The notes below the pieces were generated by a model. That model worked only from the letters and a program-made list of their open reading frames with translations, ran no database searches and was not told the DNA's origin. From the NCBI GenBank assembly GCA_023666705.1, contig JAMPBO010000011.1:1-64000 (forward strand): DNA of 64,000 bases, in the 5' to 3' direction. Position 1 is the stretch's first letter. Each line of letters opens with the position of its first letter. Source of the stretch: Bacteroides sp. GTDB lineage: Bacteria; Bacillota; Clostridia; Lachnospirales; Lachnospiraceae. Position numbers and translations under genes: made by a program. This document shows, one piece after another, positions 1 to 8,996 of the stretch.

Positions 1-48
1 TATGGCAATGAAAAATGACAGCATTCCTTTTATCCTGTGTTTTTTCAT
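1..48 (-). CDS. N-terminus of a gene leaving the window, signal-peptide-like start
   Basis: Reading the minus strand, a strong ribosome site (GGGAGGG) lies eight bases before an ATG at 48. The sixteen visible codons give MKKHRIKGMLSFFIAI, a basic start followed by a hydrophobic run, as in a signal peptide or a first membrane helix. It follows the gene at 84-905 by about 35 bases in the same direction, so the two are probably co-transcribed. The product cannot be named because the rest lies outside the window. Confidence 0.55.
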   Translation of the reverse strand, partial: MKKHRIKGMLSFFIAI

Positions 49-83
49 ATCGTATTACCCTCCCAGTCAATAATTCTGATTTT

Positions 84-905
84 TTATATAAGACCGTATC
101 CTCTCAATATCTCCGTGTTTTCCCGCCTGCGGCTTTCAAGTTCTTCCATAAGTATCCTGTTATTCTCGGGGTTATTGGCATATTTTTCAAACAGGGCAAT
201 GTCTGCCTTGAGCCTCCTGTCCCTGTCTGCCTTCTCAATCTCAAACTCCTCCATGGTCATCCTGCCCTCTTTTACATCCTGCAAATCCCTTTCATCTGCC
301 CCTTTAAATCTGTTTTTTTCCCTGTCAGCATATTCCTCAGCCGTAAATACCTTAAACTGCAAAGGACCGTCATCATAATCTGCATGTTTCCGTCTGTTCC
401 AAAAATCCTCATGTATAAATATCTGACTATGTGCATAATGATTATAATGCTCTATACATGCTTTATAATCCCTGACTTCATCAAGATGGGGCAGCATAAT
501 TTCCTCCACATGTTGAAAGGACTTTTTCATTGCTTCAATCAGGGAATTTTCATCTGTGGAATCATATACATATTCATACATCTCATTAAATCTTTCCTGC
601 GGTGGTGCATCCGGATGTGTCCTTCGGTATATGGTAAGATTATCTTTCATCCAATTACCGTTATGCCGCGGTGGTATGTCCAAATCTATTTTCGGTACAT
701 AAACCGTCTCCACCCCACACTCAATATCAAACGCCTTATATTTCCCCGAAACAATCATAGGGGTGTTTATATATGTAATCACATGTACAATCTCTTCCCC
801 TATCACCCTTGCAAAGTATGGGTATTTGCCCTTTATTTTCTTGAACCCGTATGGCTCAAGTGCCTCTCCGTATACCTTTTTAAACGCTGTGTTTAATGAC
901 ATCAT
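84..905 (-). CDS. Hypothetical protein, possibly DUF4304-like
   Basis: The product is 273 residues and I do not recognise it with certainty. I place the start at the ATG at 905 (MMSLNTAFKK), because AGGATAGGAACC precedes it; the frame stays open a further 22 codons upstream without a better site. The N-terminus (AFKKVYGEALEPYGFKK followed by a short beta-rich stretch) resembles DUF4304-type proteins, of unknown function. The C-terminal third (about residues 190-265) is strongly charged and probably helical, rich in E, R and K. There are no membrane segments or signal peptide, so it should be cytoplasmic. It follows ispE by about 70 bases on the same strand. Confidence 0.6.
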   Translation of the reverse strand: MMSLNTAFKKVYGEALEPYGFKKIKGKYPYFARVIGEEIVHVITYINTPMIVSGKYKAFDIECGVETVYVPKIDLDIPPRHNGNWMKDNLTIYRRTHPDAPPQERFNEMYEYVYDSTDENSLIEAMKKSFQHVEEIMLPHLDEVRDYKACIEHYNHYAHSQIFIHEDFWNRRKHADYDDGPLQFKVFTAEEYADREKNRFKGADERDLQDVKEGRMTMEEFEIEKADRDRRLKADIALFEKYANNPENNRILMEELESRRRENTEILRGYGLI

Positions 906-974
906 GGTTCCTATCCTGTAACTCTTATGGTTACTTTTCCTTCCCCTGCATGTGCAGAAATTTTTATGCATTCC

Positions 975-1889
975 TTAACCATTTACGGGATTTGTTACAA
1001 ATATATCGGTCGCAAGCTCAAGCTCACCAATATGAAGTGCCGCTGACCATGCCTGTTCCGGGTCCTCAAAAATACCAAATACAGTCGGTCCGCTGCCGCT
1101 CATTATTGCATTTAATGCTCCGCATTTTTTCATGGCATCCTTTATTTGATTTATTTCAGGATATAGCTCTGTAGTAACGGTCTCCATAACATTTTCCATT
1201 GTTGAAGCAACCTTACCTACATTATGTTCCTGAAGTGCCTGAAGCATACTGTCTATATCGGGGCGTGAAGTAAGTGCTTCACATTGAATGTTGTTATATA
1301 TGAGTGCAGTACTAACACCAATAGGCGGCTTAACCACAAGCACCGGGCAATCCGAAAGCCCTGTCACGGGTGTAAGTATTTCCCCGATACCCTCAGACAA
1401 TGCGGTTTTGCCAAGCACACAAAAAGGAACATCCGCCCCAAGCTTAACTCCCAGCTTCATCAGCTCATCTGTTGTAGCATTGAGTGAAAATATATCATTC
1501 ATAGCCTTAAGTGCTGCTGCACAATCTGAGCTTCCTCCTGCCATACCTGCTTCAATGGGAATATTTTTCGTCAGCTTTACATGAACATTTCCACTTATGT
1601 TATATTTCTGAAACATAAGACGAATCGCCTTATAAATAAGATTGTCGCCATCCGTAGGAAGCTCCGGTTTGTTCGTCTCTATCTCAATGTTGTAGTTTTC
1701 ATCATCGGAACCGGTTGAAGCAGCTCCCACAGATTTAAAATTTGAAACCGTAAATGTAAGCTCATCATATATATTTAAATTTTGCATGACCATGCGTACC
1801 TCATGGTATCCGTCAGGTCGCTTTCCAAGTACGTCAAGTGCAAGGTTTACCTTAGCATATGCCTTGTAGGTTTTTGTAATCGTGTCCAT
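975..1889 (-). CDS. ispE: 4-diphosphocytidyl-2-C-methyl-D-erythritol kinase
   Basis: IspE phosphorylates the 2-hydroxyl of 4-diphosphocytidyl-2-C-methylerythritol with ATP, in the MEP (non-mevalonate) route to isoprenoid precursors. The 304-residue length is normal. The N-terminus YAKVNLALDVLGKRPDGYHEV is the family substrate-binding signature, PIEAGMAGGSSD (about residues 112-123) is the glycine-rich ATP loop of GHMP kinases, and IMSGSGPTVFGIF near residue 265 is the third GHMP motif. A ribosome site (ATGGAGG) lies just before the ATG at 1889. It is a soluble enzyme, and is probably the first gene of a short minus-strand unit with the hypothetical gene behind it. Confidence 0.96.
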   Translation of the reverse strand: MDTITKTYKAYAKVNLALDVLGKRPDGYHEVRMVMQNLNIYDELTFTVSNFKSVGAASTGSDDENYNIEIETNKPELPTDGDNLIYKAIRLMFQKYNISGNVHVKLTKNIPIEAGMAGGSSDCAAALKAMNDIFSLNATTDELMKLGVKLGADVPFCVLGKTALSEGIGEILTPVTGLSDCPVLVVKPPIGVSTALIYNNIQCEALTSRPDIDSMLQALQEHNVGKVASTMENVMETVTTELYPEINQIKDAMKKCGALNAIMSGSGPTVFGIFEDPEQAWSAALHIGELELATDIFVTNPVNG

Positions 1890-1992
1890 ATTGCCTCCAT
1901 AAATTAAGATGTTTTCATAGTAGCAGTTTTAAATTATTTTGTCTAGAAGAAGCCAGGTAAAAATACTGTTACAATTGCTTCCCTCAGAAGAC

Positions 1993-2088
1993 CTTCATAA
2001 AACTTGTAAATTGGTACAAATAAGTGATACAAAAACATGCAAAAAGGTACAAATAACTTTCATAAGAACTTGTAAATTGGTGCAAATA
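1993..2088. repeat. Two-copy direct repeat in the ispE upstream region
   Basis: Two near-identical stretches of about 30 bases, 1993-2022 and 2058-2088, share ACTTGTAAATTGGT and CAAATAA, with a third short echo (GGTACAAATAACTTTCAT) between them. They lie between the ispE promoter side and the terminator of the next gene. No gene is visible here. They may be degenerate regulatory repeats or simple duplication products. Confidence 0.5.
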
Positions 2089-2100
2089 ACTTTCCCCGTT

Positions 2101-2135
2101 ATAAAATAAAAAAGAAGCTGTCACACTAAGACAGC
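2101..2135 (-). terminator. Intrinsic terminator after the SipL-like gene
   Basis: On the minus strand GCTGTC-TTAGTGT-GACAGC forms a hairpin (2117-2135) followed by a T-rich run (2101-2116). It lies about 24 bases past the stop of the DUF3794/LysM gene and should end its transcript before ispE. Confidence 0.8.
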
Positions 2136-2158
2136 CCCTTGTATTTCCATTATGCTCC

Positions 2159-3760
2159 TTATGACTTTACTACGATAAGTCGGTCTCCCTCCTTAATGAT
2201 ATCCGACTCAAGATTATTTACCTTTCTGATTGACTCCGTTGTAGCATAATACTTTCTTGCGATTGACCATATGGTGTCGCCTTTTTTTACTATGTATCCC
2301 ACAATTCCCGGCATGGATGCCTTTTTCTCATAATCGATATCGCACAGCTTCATGTCAGTTATGACCTTGGAGGATGTCTTCGCAAATACTGATATTCCAA
2401 GACTTACCTGTGCCTTAATTTCCAGCTCTTCGCTGTTAAGAAGATTTGCACCAAGCTGATCTAAGCCCGGAACAATTCGTATCGACTCATCACCGCAGAG
2501 CGGAACTGTTTCCACCACATATTCAAATGGGACATGAATACTCATACAGCTCATTGGATCGTCACTGTTTGATATGTATAATACATTGCACTTAACGACT
2601 CCTGAAATAAATATACTTCCGCCTACTTCCGCACCGCCTTCTCCGCCGTCTGCATCCACCGCTTCTGCAGGCTTTTCCGTCCTTACATCGTCTATGTCCA
2701 CACTTCCATATACATGACATATCTGCAACAGCTTCGTGGTTTCCCCATTAATCCGCTTCCTGTGGCTTACCTTTGCCTTTGCCACATTTCGCATCAAAAG
2801 ATTTTCATACTCAAATACTTCCGTTTCAGGCTCACATTCCACCTGCGGGGAATAGAGGTCACTCAAAATCGTTACCTCTTTATCTTCATACATTTTTATG
2901 CTCATGTCAACGCAGTATTCAACCCCTATAATTCTAGGCTCTCCGTCTGAATCCTGCCTTACGACAACATCACCCTTGCCAAGGGTACAGTTTGACTCCA
3001 GTATCATACCTTCCTTCGCACCCTGGCACTCTATTTCCTTTGTGATTGACCTTACGGAAAACAGATATTGGATAGGCAAATGCTCATCCTGCCCCTTATA
3101 AACAACAAATATTTCTACCTCGCCTCTTATCAGAAGTGAATTGTCTCCCGCTTTTGTTTCCATATTGCGAAGCTCTACCGACGACCAAAGCACATTACAT
3201 ATATTTGGCTTGCTTTTCGGTATATCGATATCCTCTTTGATTCGGAACACATCATGCTTGCATATGGCAGTTTCAGTAAATGCTGTTTTCTTATACTGAC
3301 ATTCTATTCCCTGTGCATTTTCCAAATTGACAGCCGCATTTACCTTATCCTCCTTGAATACGCACACCTCATTTCCAATCAGACCGCGAACCTCAAGCTT
3401 ACGTGAATTAATAACGCTTACCGTCAAATCCTCTATCTGGCACCTGCTCTCTACCCGGTTTGCTTTTGTCACACCGTCAACATTTACAATATCTTCAAAT
3501 GGTATTTCTCCTGCATATACCTCCAAATTTTGTTTATCCTTGTCTGTCTTGTACAATGCCTTAAAGAAAACCGTTCCCACGACCCGAACCTTTCCTTCAT
3601 CGGCAATTACATCATCGACTACAACACAGCCATCCGTCGCAATTATTTTTTCTATGTCATCCTTATAATCCGGAATATTGAAATCATCATCTATCGTAAG
3701 CTGAGAGTATTTTGAAGCCTTCAAAATACTGGTATGTATATCTTTCCTTATAAAATCCAT
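2159..3760 (-). CDS. DUF3794 (SPOCS) and LysM protein, SipL-like spore morphogenesis factor
   Basis: The product is about 533 residues, beginning MDFIRKDIHT. I chose the ATG at 3760 rather than the one 27 bases upstream because TATGGAGGTCGT directly precedes it. Most of the protein is repeated beta-rich DUF3794 (SPOCS) sequence, for example VVVDDVIADEGKVRVVGTV and a second similar module in the middle. The last 45 residues are a LysM domain (VKKGDTIWSIARKYYAT, then NNLESDIIKEGDRLIV). This architecture is that of Clostridium difficile SipL, which links the coat protein SpoIVA to the forespore membrane. The family match suggests a spore-forming ancestor, but sporulation itself is an inference. 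The gene appears monocistronic, with its own terminator. Confidence 0.85.
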   Translation of the reverse strand: MDFIRKDIHTSILKASKYSQLTIDDDFNIPDYKDDIEKIIATDGCVVVDDVIADEGKVRVVGTVFFKALYKTDKDKQNLEVYAGEIPFEDIVNVDGVTKANRVESRCQIEDLTVSVINSRKLEVRGLIGNEVCVFKEDKVNAAVNLENAQGIECQYKKTAFTETAICKHDVFRIKEDIDIPKSKPNICNVLWSSVELRNMETKAGDNSLLIRGEVEIFVVYKGQDEHLPIQYLFSVRSITKEIECQGAKEGMILESNCTLGKGDVVVRQDSDGEPRIIGVEYCVDMSIKMYEDKEVTILSDLYSPQVECEPETEVFEYENLLMRNVAKAKVSHRKRINGETTKLLQICHVYGSVDIDDVRTEKPAEAVDADGGEGGAEVGGSIFISGVVKCNVLYISNSDDPMSCMSIHVPFEYVVETVPLCGDESIRIVPGLDQLGANLLNSEELEIKAQVSLGISVFAKTSSKVITDMKLCDIDYEKKASMPGIVGYIVKKGDTIWSIARKYYATTESIRKVNNLESDIIKEGDRLIVVKS

Positions 3761-3843
3761 ACGACCTCCATACTGCCCAATTTTCATTCTCTATGATTTA
3801 TATATATTCCCAAATATTTTCTTTTATTCTTAAAATAAATTGC

Positions 3844-4290
3844 TTAGTCAACATTAAACACAACCGGCTTATTTATTTTTTCACACTTAATGACGATATA
3901 CGGATACATGGATGGTGTTCCGATATTATTTGAAGCGTCTGTTTTCGTTCCTTCCTCCGTCCTTAAGTCTGCATCAAAATAAAGTGCATTTTCCGTTAAA
4001 AATAAGTCATTCACAATAACACTGTAGGTTGCCCTGCTATGTTCTCCATATCCTACGGCAATGTAAAGATATTCCCCGCTTATATATGTCAGCTTAAACA
4101 TTTTCCCCTTTTTTTCTTCTATTATCTGTCTAAGCTCATCCGGCAGTCTGGTATCATCACACACCGTAAATTCTATGTCCTTTCTCACCTCCTCATTTCC
4201 CATGCCCTTGCATCCTGCCAATAGCACTGACAGGATACACAACAAAACAACGAAAGCTTTTTGAATCCTTTTTTTAATGTTAATCGCCAC
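3844..4290 (-). CDS. Lipoprotein with PrcB-type C-terminal domain
   Basis: This 148-residue protein has a basic start, a hydrophobic stretch and a lipobox LLAGC (Cys about 27), so it should be a lipid-anchored surface protein. The C-terminal two thirds contain LYIAVGYGEHSRATYSV, the pattern of the PrcB C-terminal domain, first seen in a subunit of the dentilisin protease complex. No protease gene is adjacent. The start is uncertain: the only start in frame at the right distance is GTG at 4290, with a poor ribosome site. It is about 80 bases downstream of the SipL-like start, in the same direction. Confidence 0.7.
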   Translation of the reverse strand: MAINIKKRIQKAFVVLLCILSVLLAGCKGMGNEEVRKDIEFTVCDDTRLPDELRQIIEEKKGKMFKLTYISGEYLYIAVGYGEHSRATYSVIVNDLFLTENALYFDADLRTEEGTKTDASNNIGTPSMYPYIVIKCEKINKPVVFNVD

Positions 4291-4397
4291 CCTTATGGTT
4301 CACTATCCTTTAAACCATAATATGACTGATGAACGAAAATCATTCCATTTTATATGCGTAGCTGCATCTGCGGGTAATTCATTTATTCGTGATAGCA

Positions 4398-6275
4398 TCA
4401 GCCCTCAATAATCTCCAACAAATTACCTGTAATATCTGCCATGTCAGAGGATACTGCCTTTGTGTTGTGGGAAATCTGTACATTTTCCTCCACAACATCA
4501 GATATCTGACCCAACTGGCTTACAGCACGTTCCACGATATCCACATTTTTCTGTACCATACTTGATATTTGTTCCACATCCTGTCTGGAATGCTCAATAT
4601 TTTCTACAACAATACCAAATGTACTTACGGTTTCTTCAGTAATCTTCTGACCTTCCCGTACTGCATGCATAGAGTTGGTAATCAGCTCGTTTGTTTCTCT
4701 TGCCGCCTGTGAGCTTCGTGCTGCAAGTTCACCTACCTCTGTCGCTACCACGGCAAAGCCCTTACCTGATTCACCTGCTCTCGCAGCCTCAATCGATGCA
4801 TTGAGGGAAAGCATATTTGTTTGCTGTGCAATCGAGTTAATTTCATCGATTATCTTCTCAATTGCCATGGACATATCACTGATTTTTTCCATTGACTCCT
4901 GAAGTCTTGCCAGCTGTGACTGTGTCTCCCTGATTTTCTCTGTCGTCTTTCCGGTTGCGGCAGAAATATCAGTAGAGCTGTCTGCACTTTTGTTCAACTC
5001 CCGCGTAAGCTGCTCCATGATTTGTTTTAAATCAGAAACAACCTGCTCCTGCTTACCCGTGCCATTATATATATTGTCTGCATTTTCCAATGTTTTTCCT
5101 GATACCTGCCCAAGTTCCTTGCAGATATCCTTTACATTTTGTATTAAAACATGGTTGCTCTCCACATCTGCTTCCTGCTGCCTAATCAAATCTTCATTTT
5201 CCTGAATGCTGTGGCGGATGCTGACTACCATTTTATTAATACTGTCCGAAAGCTGCTCAAACTCAGGATTACCGCTCTCATTTACGGTAATGTTAAAGTC
5301 CCCATCTGCAATTCTCTTCATGGAATCCGTAATACGGTTTATTCCACTTACAATCTTGTCGTCTACCATTCGGTTAATTGTGATAAGCAGCACACCGAAA
5401 ATCAGCAGCATACTAAGGGATACGATTAATGTTTGGTTGCGGCGTGTAGCATAATATTCAGAGGATGGCAAAAAGGTTCCAAGAATCGTATCTCCATTTG
5501 CTTCTGCATAATAATATCCTCTTTTTCCATCTATCTTTGCCTTTCCATTGCCCTCAAAATCCTTCGGAAAGCCTGCATCTGTCGCTGACTTTCCTATCAG
5601 CTCACTGTTTGGATGTGCAAGAATTTCTCCACTGTTTTTATCAATCGCATAGATATAACCATTGTTACCAAAATCAATTTCATTTAACACGACTGATATT
5701 TCAGTGCCTGCAAGCACCTCCTCAAGAACCTCCGGACGCACACCTACCTGAACCAATCCCTTTGCATCGGTTCTCGGAACTCCGATATACTGCATCATAA
5801 TGCCCTCGGCGGCATTTAGCTGAGGCTCCTGAACAATTTCTATGGAAGGATCATCAACAATGACCATAAATGCATTTGACTGTTCTCCACTTTTCATGTC
5901 AAAACCAATATAAGCATCAACTGAACTGCTTGTGATAATTCCGTCTTCATCAATAATATGTACTTCATTTACCATGAGCCTGTCCTTAATTTCATATAAC
6001 CGCTCCTGGTCATTTGCAATCGATGGCTCAGCTGCGAGCATATCTGCAAATGCCCTTGCCTTCGCAAGGTTATTTTGACCTAGATTTTCCGTAAGCTGTG
6101 CAATGGTTTCCTCATTGCTTGCAAGCTTATCTCTTACATCTGCAAGCTTACTTTCACTGGATTCCATGTTATTGTGTCTGGTAGTAACTGTCTGTAACGT
6201 GAATATGGCAACGATTGTAACTACCAATGCTGCAACCATATACACAAAGAGCCTTTCCGTAAAAATCTTTTTCAT
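4398..6275 (-). CDS. Methyl-accepting chemotaxis protein
   Basis: The product is about 625 residues starting [20 protein letters not shown] lies before the ATG at 6275, which favours it over the longer frame. Order of parts: membrane helix (residues about 9-31), extracellular sensor of about 240 residues with a Cache-like character ([31 protein letters not shown]), second membrane helix (about 283-305), HAMP linker ([16 protein letters not shown]) and a cytoplasmic signalling domain with the hairpin-tip motif [20 protein letters not shown]. It would sense a small ligand and signal to CheA/CheW. No other chemotaxis gene is nearby, so it is an orphan receptor. Confidence 0.95.
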   Translation of the reverse strand: MKKIFTERLFVYMVAALVVTIVAIFTLQTVTTRHNNMESSESKLADVRDKLASNEETIAQLTENLGQNNLAKARAFADMLAAEPSIANDQERLYEIKDRLMVNEVHIIDEDGIITSSSVDAYIGFDMKSGEQSNAFMVIVDDPSIEIVQEPQLNAAEGIMMQYIGVPRTDAKGLVQVGVRPEVLEEVLAGTEISVVLNEIDFGNNGYIYAIDKNSGEILAHPNSELIGKSATDAGFPKDFEGNGKAKIDGKRGYYYAEANGDTILGTFLPSSEYYATRRNQTLIVSLSMLLIFGVLLITINRMVDDKIVSGINRITDSMKRIADGDFNITVNESGNPEFEQLSDSINKMVVSIRHSIQENEDLIRQQEADVESNHVLIQNVKDICKELGQVSGKTLENADNIYNGTGKQEQVVSDLKQIMEQLTRELNKSADSSTDISAATGKTTEKIRETQSQLARLQESMEKISDMSMAIEKIIDEINSIAQQTNMLSLNASIEAARAGESGKGFAVVATEVGELAARSSQAARETNELITNSMHAVREGQKITEETVSTFGIVVENIEHSRQDVEQISSMVQKNVDIVERAVSQLGQISDVVEENVQISHNTKAVSSDMADITGNLLEIIEG

Positions 6276-6407
6276 GCTGATTCTCCTCCCAACCAATTCG
6301 CTTTGTGTCAAATATTTTTATTTAGACAAAAACCATGTCGATTTTCATTATAGCATGAAACCCAGTGTTTGGTAAATTAAAAACTACATTATTATCACAT
6401 TATAAGC

Positions 6408-7169
6408 CTAAAAGGATTTATCAACGAAAGGGATTGCCTTATGAATTAATGTTATGTCCTCTGTTTTATCATATGTTACCGCAATATTTACATTTACTTT
6501 TTCGCCATCCTGATAAACATATTCATTGATATCACTGCTGTATGCATAAACACATATGCCATCCTCAAGGTCAATCCGCTTGATTTCCGTGGCATCCATG
6601 CTCTTGATAAATTCGCTTATCTCTGTTTCAAGCTCTGCGTCCACAAGTTTCCCCTTTTTCTGTGTGCATACATAAATATTTGTGTTTGCCTTCATCCCTA
6701 AATCATCGCACAGCTTCGCAAGCTTTTCCTTGTAGTCATATACAGCCTGTCCTGCAGATCCCTTAAGCTCAATGTCAATCAACACATAATTTTCCCAGCT
6801 CTGCTGCCCGTAATCATCTGCCACCGCAATGGAAATAAGTCTTATGGTTGTATTTCCCTGCTTTCCCTGCTTAGACAGCTCTGTTGTCTCATTATCCTTA
6901 TCACTTCTATGATTGATTTCATAGCCTGACGTGATCCCCAAATTTCTGGCAAGCTTTTTTACCATTGTCTCCTTTGCGGAAACTCCAATTTCTTCCTCGC
7001 CATAAAAGGCATATGCCCTTACACTTCCCTCCGTCAGGTTTTCAACACCTTGGCTCATAACCTCCGTAACCATCCGCTTTTCCCTGTTCACCGATGCATT
7101 AATAAATAACTGAATTAAAACTGCTGCCCAGATAAGGGCAAGTAAGTATATTTTTGATCTCCTATTCAA
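6408..7169 (-). CDS. YwmB-family (TATA-box-binding-protein-like fold) membrane-anchored protein
   Basis: I place the start at TTG 7169 (MNRRSKIYLLALIW), because GAGGAGG lies eight bases upstream and would otherwise be coding. The product is 253 residues with one N-terminal membrane helix and an extracytoplasmic part. Sequence features such as YVCTQKKGKLVDAELETEI and GICVYAYSSDINEY fit the YwmB family, which has a TBP-like fold and unknown function in Firmicutes. It is divergent from rsmG, sharing a 100-base intergenic region. Confidence 0.7.
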   Translation of the reverse strand: MNRRSKIYLLALIWAAVLIQLFINASVNREKRMVTEVMSQGVENLTEGSVRAYAFYGEEEIGVSAKETMVKKLARNLGITSGYEINHRSDKDNETTELSKQGKQGNTTIRLISIAVADDYGQQSWENYVLIDIELKGSAGQAVYDYKEKLAKLCDDLGMKANTNIYVCTQKKGKLVDAELETEISEFIKSMDATEIKRIDLEDGICVYAYSSDINEYVYQDGEKVNVNIAVTYDKTEDITLIHKAIPFVDKSF

Positions 7170-7219
7170 AACAAAAACCTCCTCATTTCTACTTTTGATA
7201 TAAAGATTATTGACACTTG

Positions 7220-7248
7220 TTTTCAAAAAAATACATATATGATATACT
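7220..7248 (+). promoter_or_regulatory. Probable rsmG promoter
   Basis: TATACT (7243-7248) forms a -10 box with TTTTCA (7220-7225) 17 bases upstream. A better -35 sequence, TTGACA (7210-7215), is present but lacks a good -10 box at the right distance. The spacing to the rsmG start is suitable. Confidence 0.45.
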
Positions 7249-7269
7249 GTTGGCAGATAGGAGTTATTT

Positions 7270-7986
7270 ATGGAACGATTAAGAGCTTATGTAGAAAATA
7301 TAACAAACGGCAGGCATACACTTACTGATATGCAGCTTGCACAATTTAACACATTTTATGAAATGCTCATCGAGCAAAATAAGGTTATGAACCTGACTGC
7401 AATAACAGACCGTGATGACGTTATTTTAAAGCATTTCATAGACAGCATTGCTCTTGCAGGATATTTTGACCTTTCAAAGGGCATGCATGTTATAGATGTA
7501 GGAACGGGAGCAGGTTTTCCCGGACTTCCCCTTAAAATAGCCTTTCCATGGCTAAATGTTACCTTGTATGACTCTCTCAATAAACGGGTTAAATTTCTTT
7601 TAAATATTATCGATGCACTGTCCCTGACAGACTGCGTGGCTTTACATGGCAGGGCAGAGGACGGTGGAAAGGACAAGCAGCTTCGGGAGCATTTTGACTT
7701 GGCTGTTTCGCGGGCAGTGGCAAACTTGTCCATATTGTCTGAATATTGTCTTCCTTTTGTAAAGATGAACGGATATTTTATACCATACAAGACGGATTCC
7801 GTTACAGAGGAGCTTGAACATGCAAAAAAAGCTATAGCAATTCTCGGCGGAGCACATGAAAAAACAATTACCCTTACACTTCCTTCCTCCGATATTGGAA
7901 GAAGTCTTCCATTTATAAAGAAAATTAAAAAAACCCCTGCTGCCTATCCACGGAAAGCAGGGACAGCAAGCAAACAGCCCCTTTGA
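7270..7986 (+). CDS. rsmG: 16S rRNA (guanine-527-N7)-methyltransferase RsmG (GidB)
   Basis: RsmG methylates N7 of G527 in 16S rRNA using SAM. The 238-residue length is normal. The SAM-binding loop HVIDVGTGAGFPGLPLKIAF (about residues 75-94), the segment AVSRAVANLSILSEYCLP and the conserved tail YPRKAGTASKQP identify it. TAGGAG precedes the ATG. In many Firmicutes this gene lies in mnmE-mnmG-rsmG next to parAB; here it stands alone, 16 kb from parAB, without mnmE or mnmG. Its stop codon lies inside the hairpin that ends the transcript. Confidence 0.96.
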   Translation: MERLRAYVENITNGRHTLTDMQLAQFNTFYEMLIEQNKVMNLTAITDRDDVILKHFIDSIALAGYFDLSKGMHVIDVGTGAGFPGLPLKIAFPWLNVTLYDSLNKRVKFLLNIIDALSLTDCVALHGRAEDGGKDKQLREHFDLAVSRAVANLSILSEYCLPFVKMNGYFIPYKTDSVTEELEHAKKAIAILGGAHEKTITLTLPSSDIGRSLPFIKKIKKTPAAYPRKAGTASKQPL

Positions 7987-7999
7987 TTAAAGGGGCTGT
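7974..7999. terminator. Bidirectional terminator hairpin between rsmG and the exonuclease gene
   Basis: ACAGCCCCTTT and AAAGGGGCTGT form a perfect 11-base stem with a four-base loop. The two flanking genes converge here, so it can serve both. Neither side has a long T-run, which weakens the call. A second small hairpin (CCCTGCT/AGCAGGG) lies just upstream inside rsmG. Confidence 0.65.
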
Positions 8000-8003
8000 C
8001 TGC

Positions 8004-8975
8004 TTACTGTTCGGATAATTGTCTTTTCTTTTTTATATGTCTTTTTTCCTGACGCTTTTCTCTTAGTTCATTTTGTCTTTCCTTGATATTTTCCATTCCC
8101 ACTTTATCGGTTGGAAGCATTGTCTTTATTGCAAATACTTTACCATCCTTCGTCTGTTTAAACCGAATTCTGCCTGCCACCAATCCATGATACCAGCAAC
8201 GTCCTACACATGCATAGGTATTTTGCGAATTCACAAACCATTTTACCTTTTTCGAAGCCTTCTTGCCACATTTATAACACCTGATTGTAAGTAACTCCTT
8301 GTCAGACAATGCCTCTGCCTTGTCCTCAAACACCCTTGTAATATGCTCCATATAATGCTTATGATAGGATATAATTTCATCATCCTTTTCTGTAGGAACA
8401 TTGTAAACATCATAGGTATACCGGTCTTCCAAATCCTTCGGTTTTATTTCTGCCAAAATTCTTCCTGTATAGTATGCATCATTTACCGCCGAATGGAATG
8501 GTCTGTCTATTTCCAGATTCATATGGGCAACCGCCTTCTCCAACTTGGATATCTGACCATCCTCACTTGCAACATCTGCATATATCTGCTGGACATTGTA
8601 ATATTTGAGCGGCTTCTCCAACTGCTTCATGTAGTAATAATCCATATTATTCTGCAGGTAACTTAAATCCATGGTTCCCCATGTACAGAATATATAATCC
8701 TCATCGCACCATTTTATAAATTCCCTGCAAACCATATCAAAAGGACGACCTTTTTTCAATGTGGCTTCATCGTAATTTAATATCGCCTTAATATGCGGCT
8801 GTAGCTTTTTGTACAATCTCGGCTTTATTATACTGGAGTAGGAATCTGTAATATTAAATTTTTCGTCGAGCTTCACAGCTCCGATTTCGATTATCTCGAA
8901 TGGCATTCTAGGGTTTTCATGTTCATGTCCCCCATAGCATTGATTCCATTCAAGGTCTAAAACTATATAGTTCAT
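8004..8975 (-). CDS. DEDDh 3'-5' exonuclease with C-terminal zinc ribbon
   Basis: The first 180 residues form an exonuclease domain: YIVLDLEWNQ supplies the first acidic pair (D7, E9), CTWGTMDLSYL the second Asp, and FHSAVNDAYYTGRI the His and Asp of motif III. This is the fold of RNase T, DNA polymerase epsilon and KapD-like enzymes, acting on 3' ends of RNA or DNA with two metal ions. After about residue 230 comes a zinc ribbon (CYKCGKK, then CVGRCW) and a basic tail rich in K, R and E, which may bind nucleic acid. The substrate is unknown. The gene is 20 bases downstream of the repeat-rich membrane protein and probably co-transcribed with it. Confidence 0.85.
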   Translation of the reverse strand: MNYIVLDLEWNQCYGGHEHENPRMPFEIIEIGAVKLDEKFNITDSYSSIIKPRLYKKLQPHIKAILNYDEATLKKGRPFDMVCREFIKWCDEDYIFCTWGTMDLSYLQNNMDYYYMKQLEKPLKYYNVQQIYADVASEDGQISKLEKAVAHMNLEIDRPFHSAVNDAYYTGRILAEIKPKDLEDRYTYDVYNVPTEKDDEIISYHKHYMEHITRVFEDKAEALSDKELLTIRCYKCGKKASKKVKWFVNSQNTYACVGRCWYHGLVAGRIRFKQTKDGKVFAIKTMLPTDKVGMENIKERQNELREKRQEKRHIKKKRQLSEQ

Positions 8976-8996
8976 ACATCATTCCTGCCATGTGGA

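Noticed and set aside
15-896. Plus-strand frame of 293 codons at the left end
   Set aside because: It is the shadow of the minus-strand gene at 84-905, lacks a ribosome site and has no plausible protein composition.
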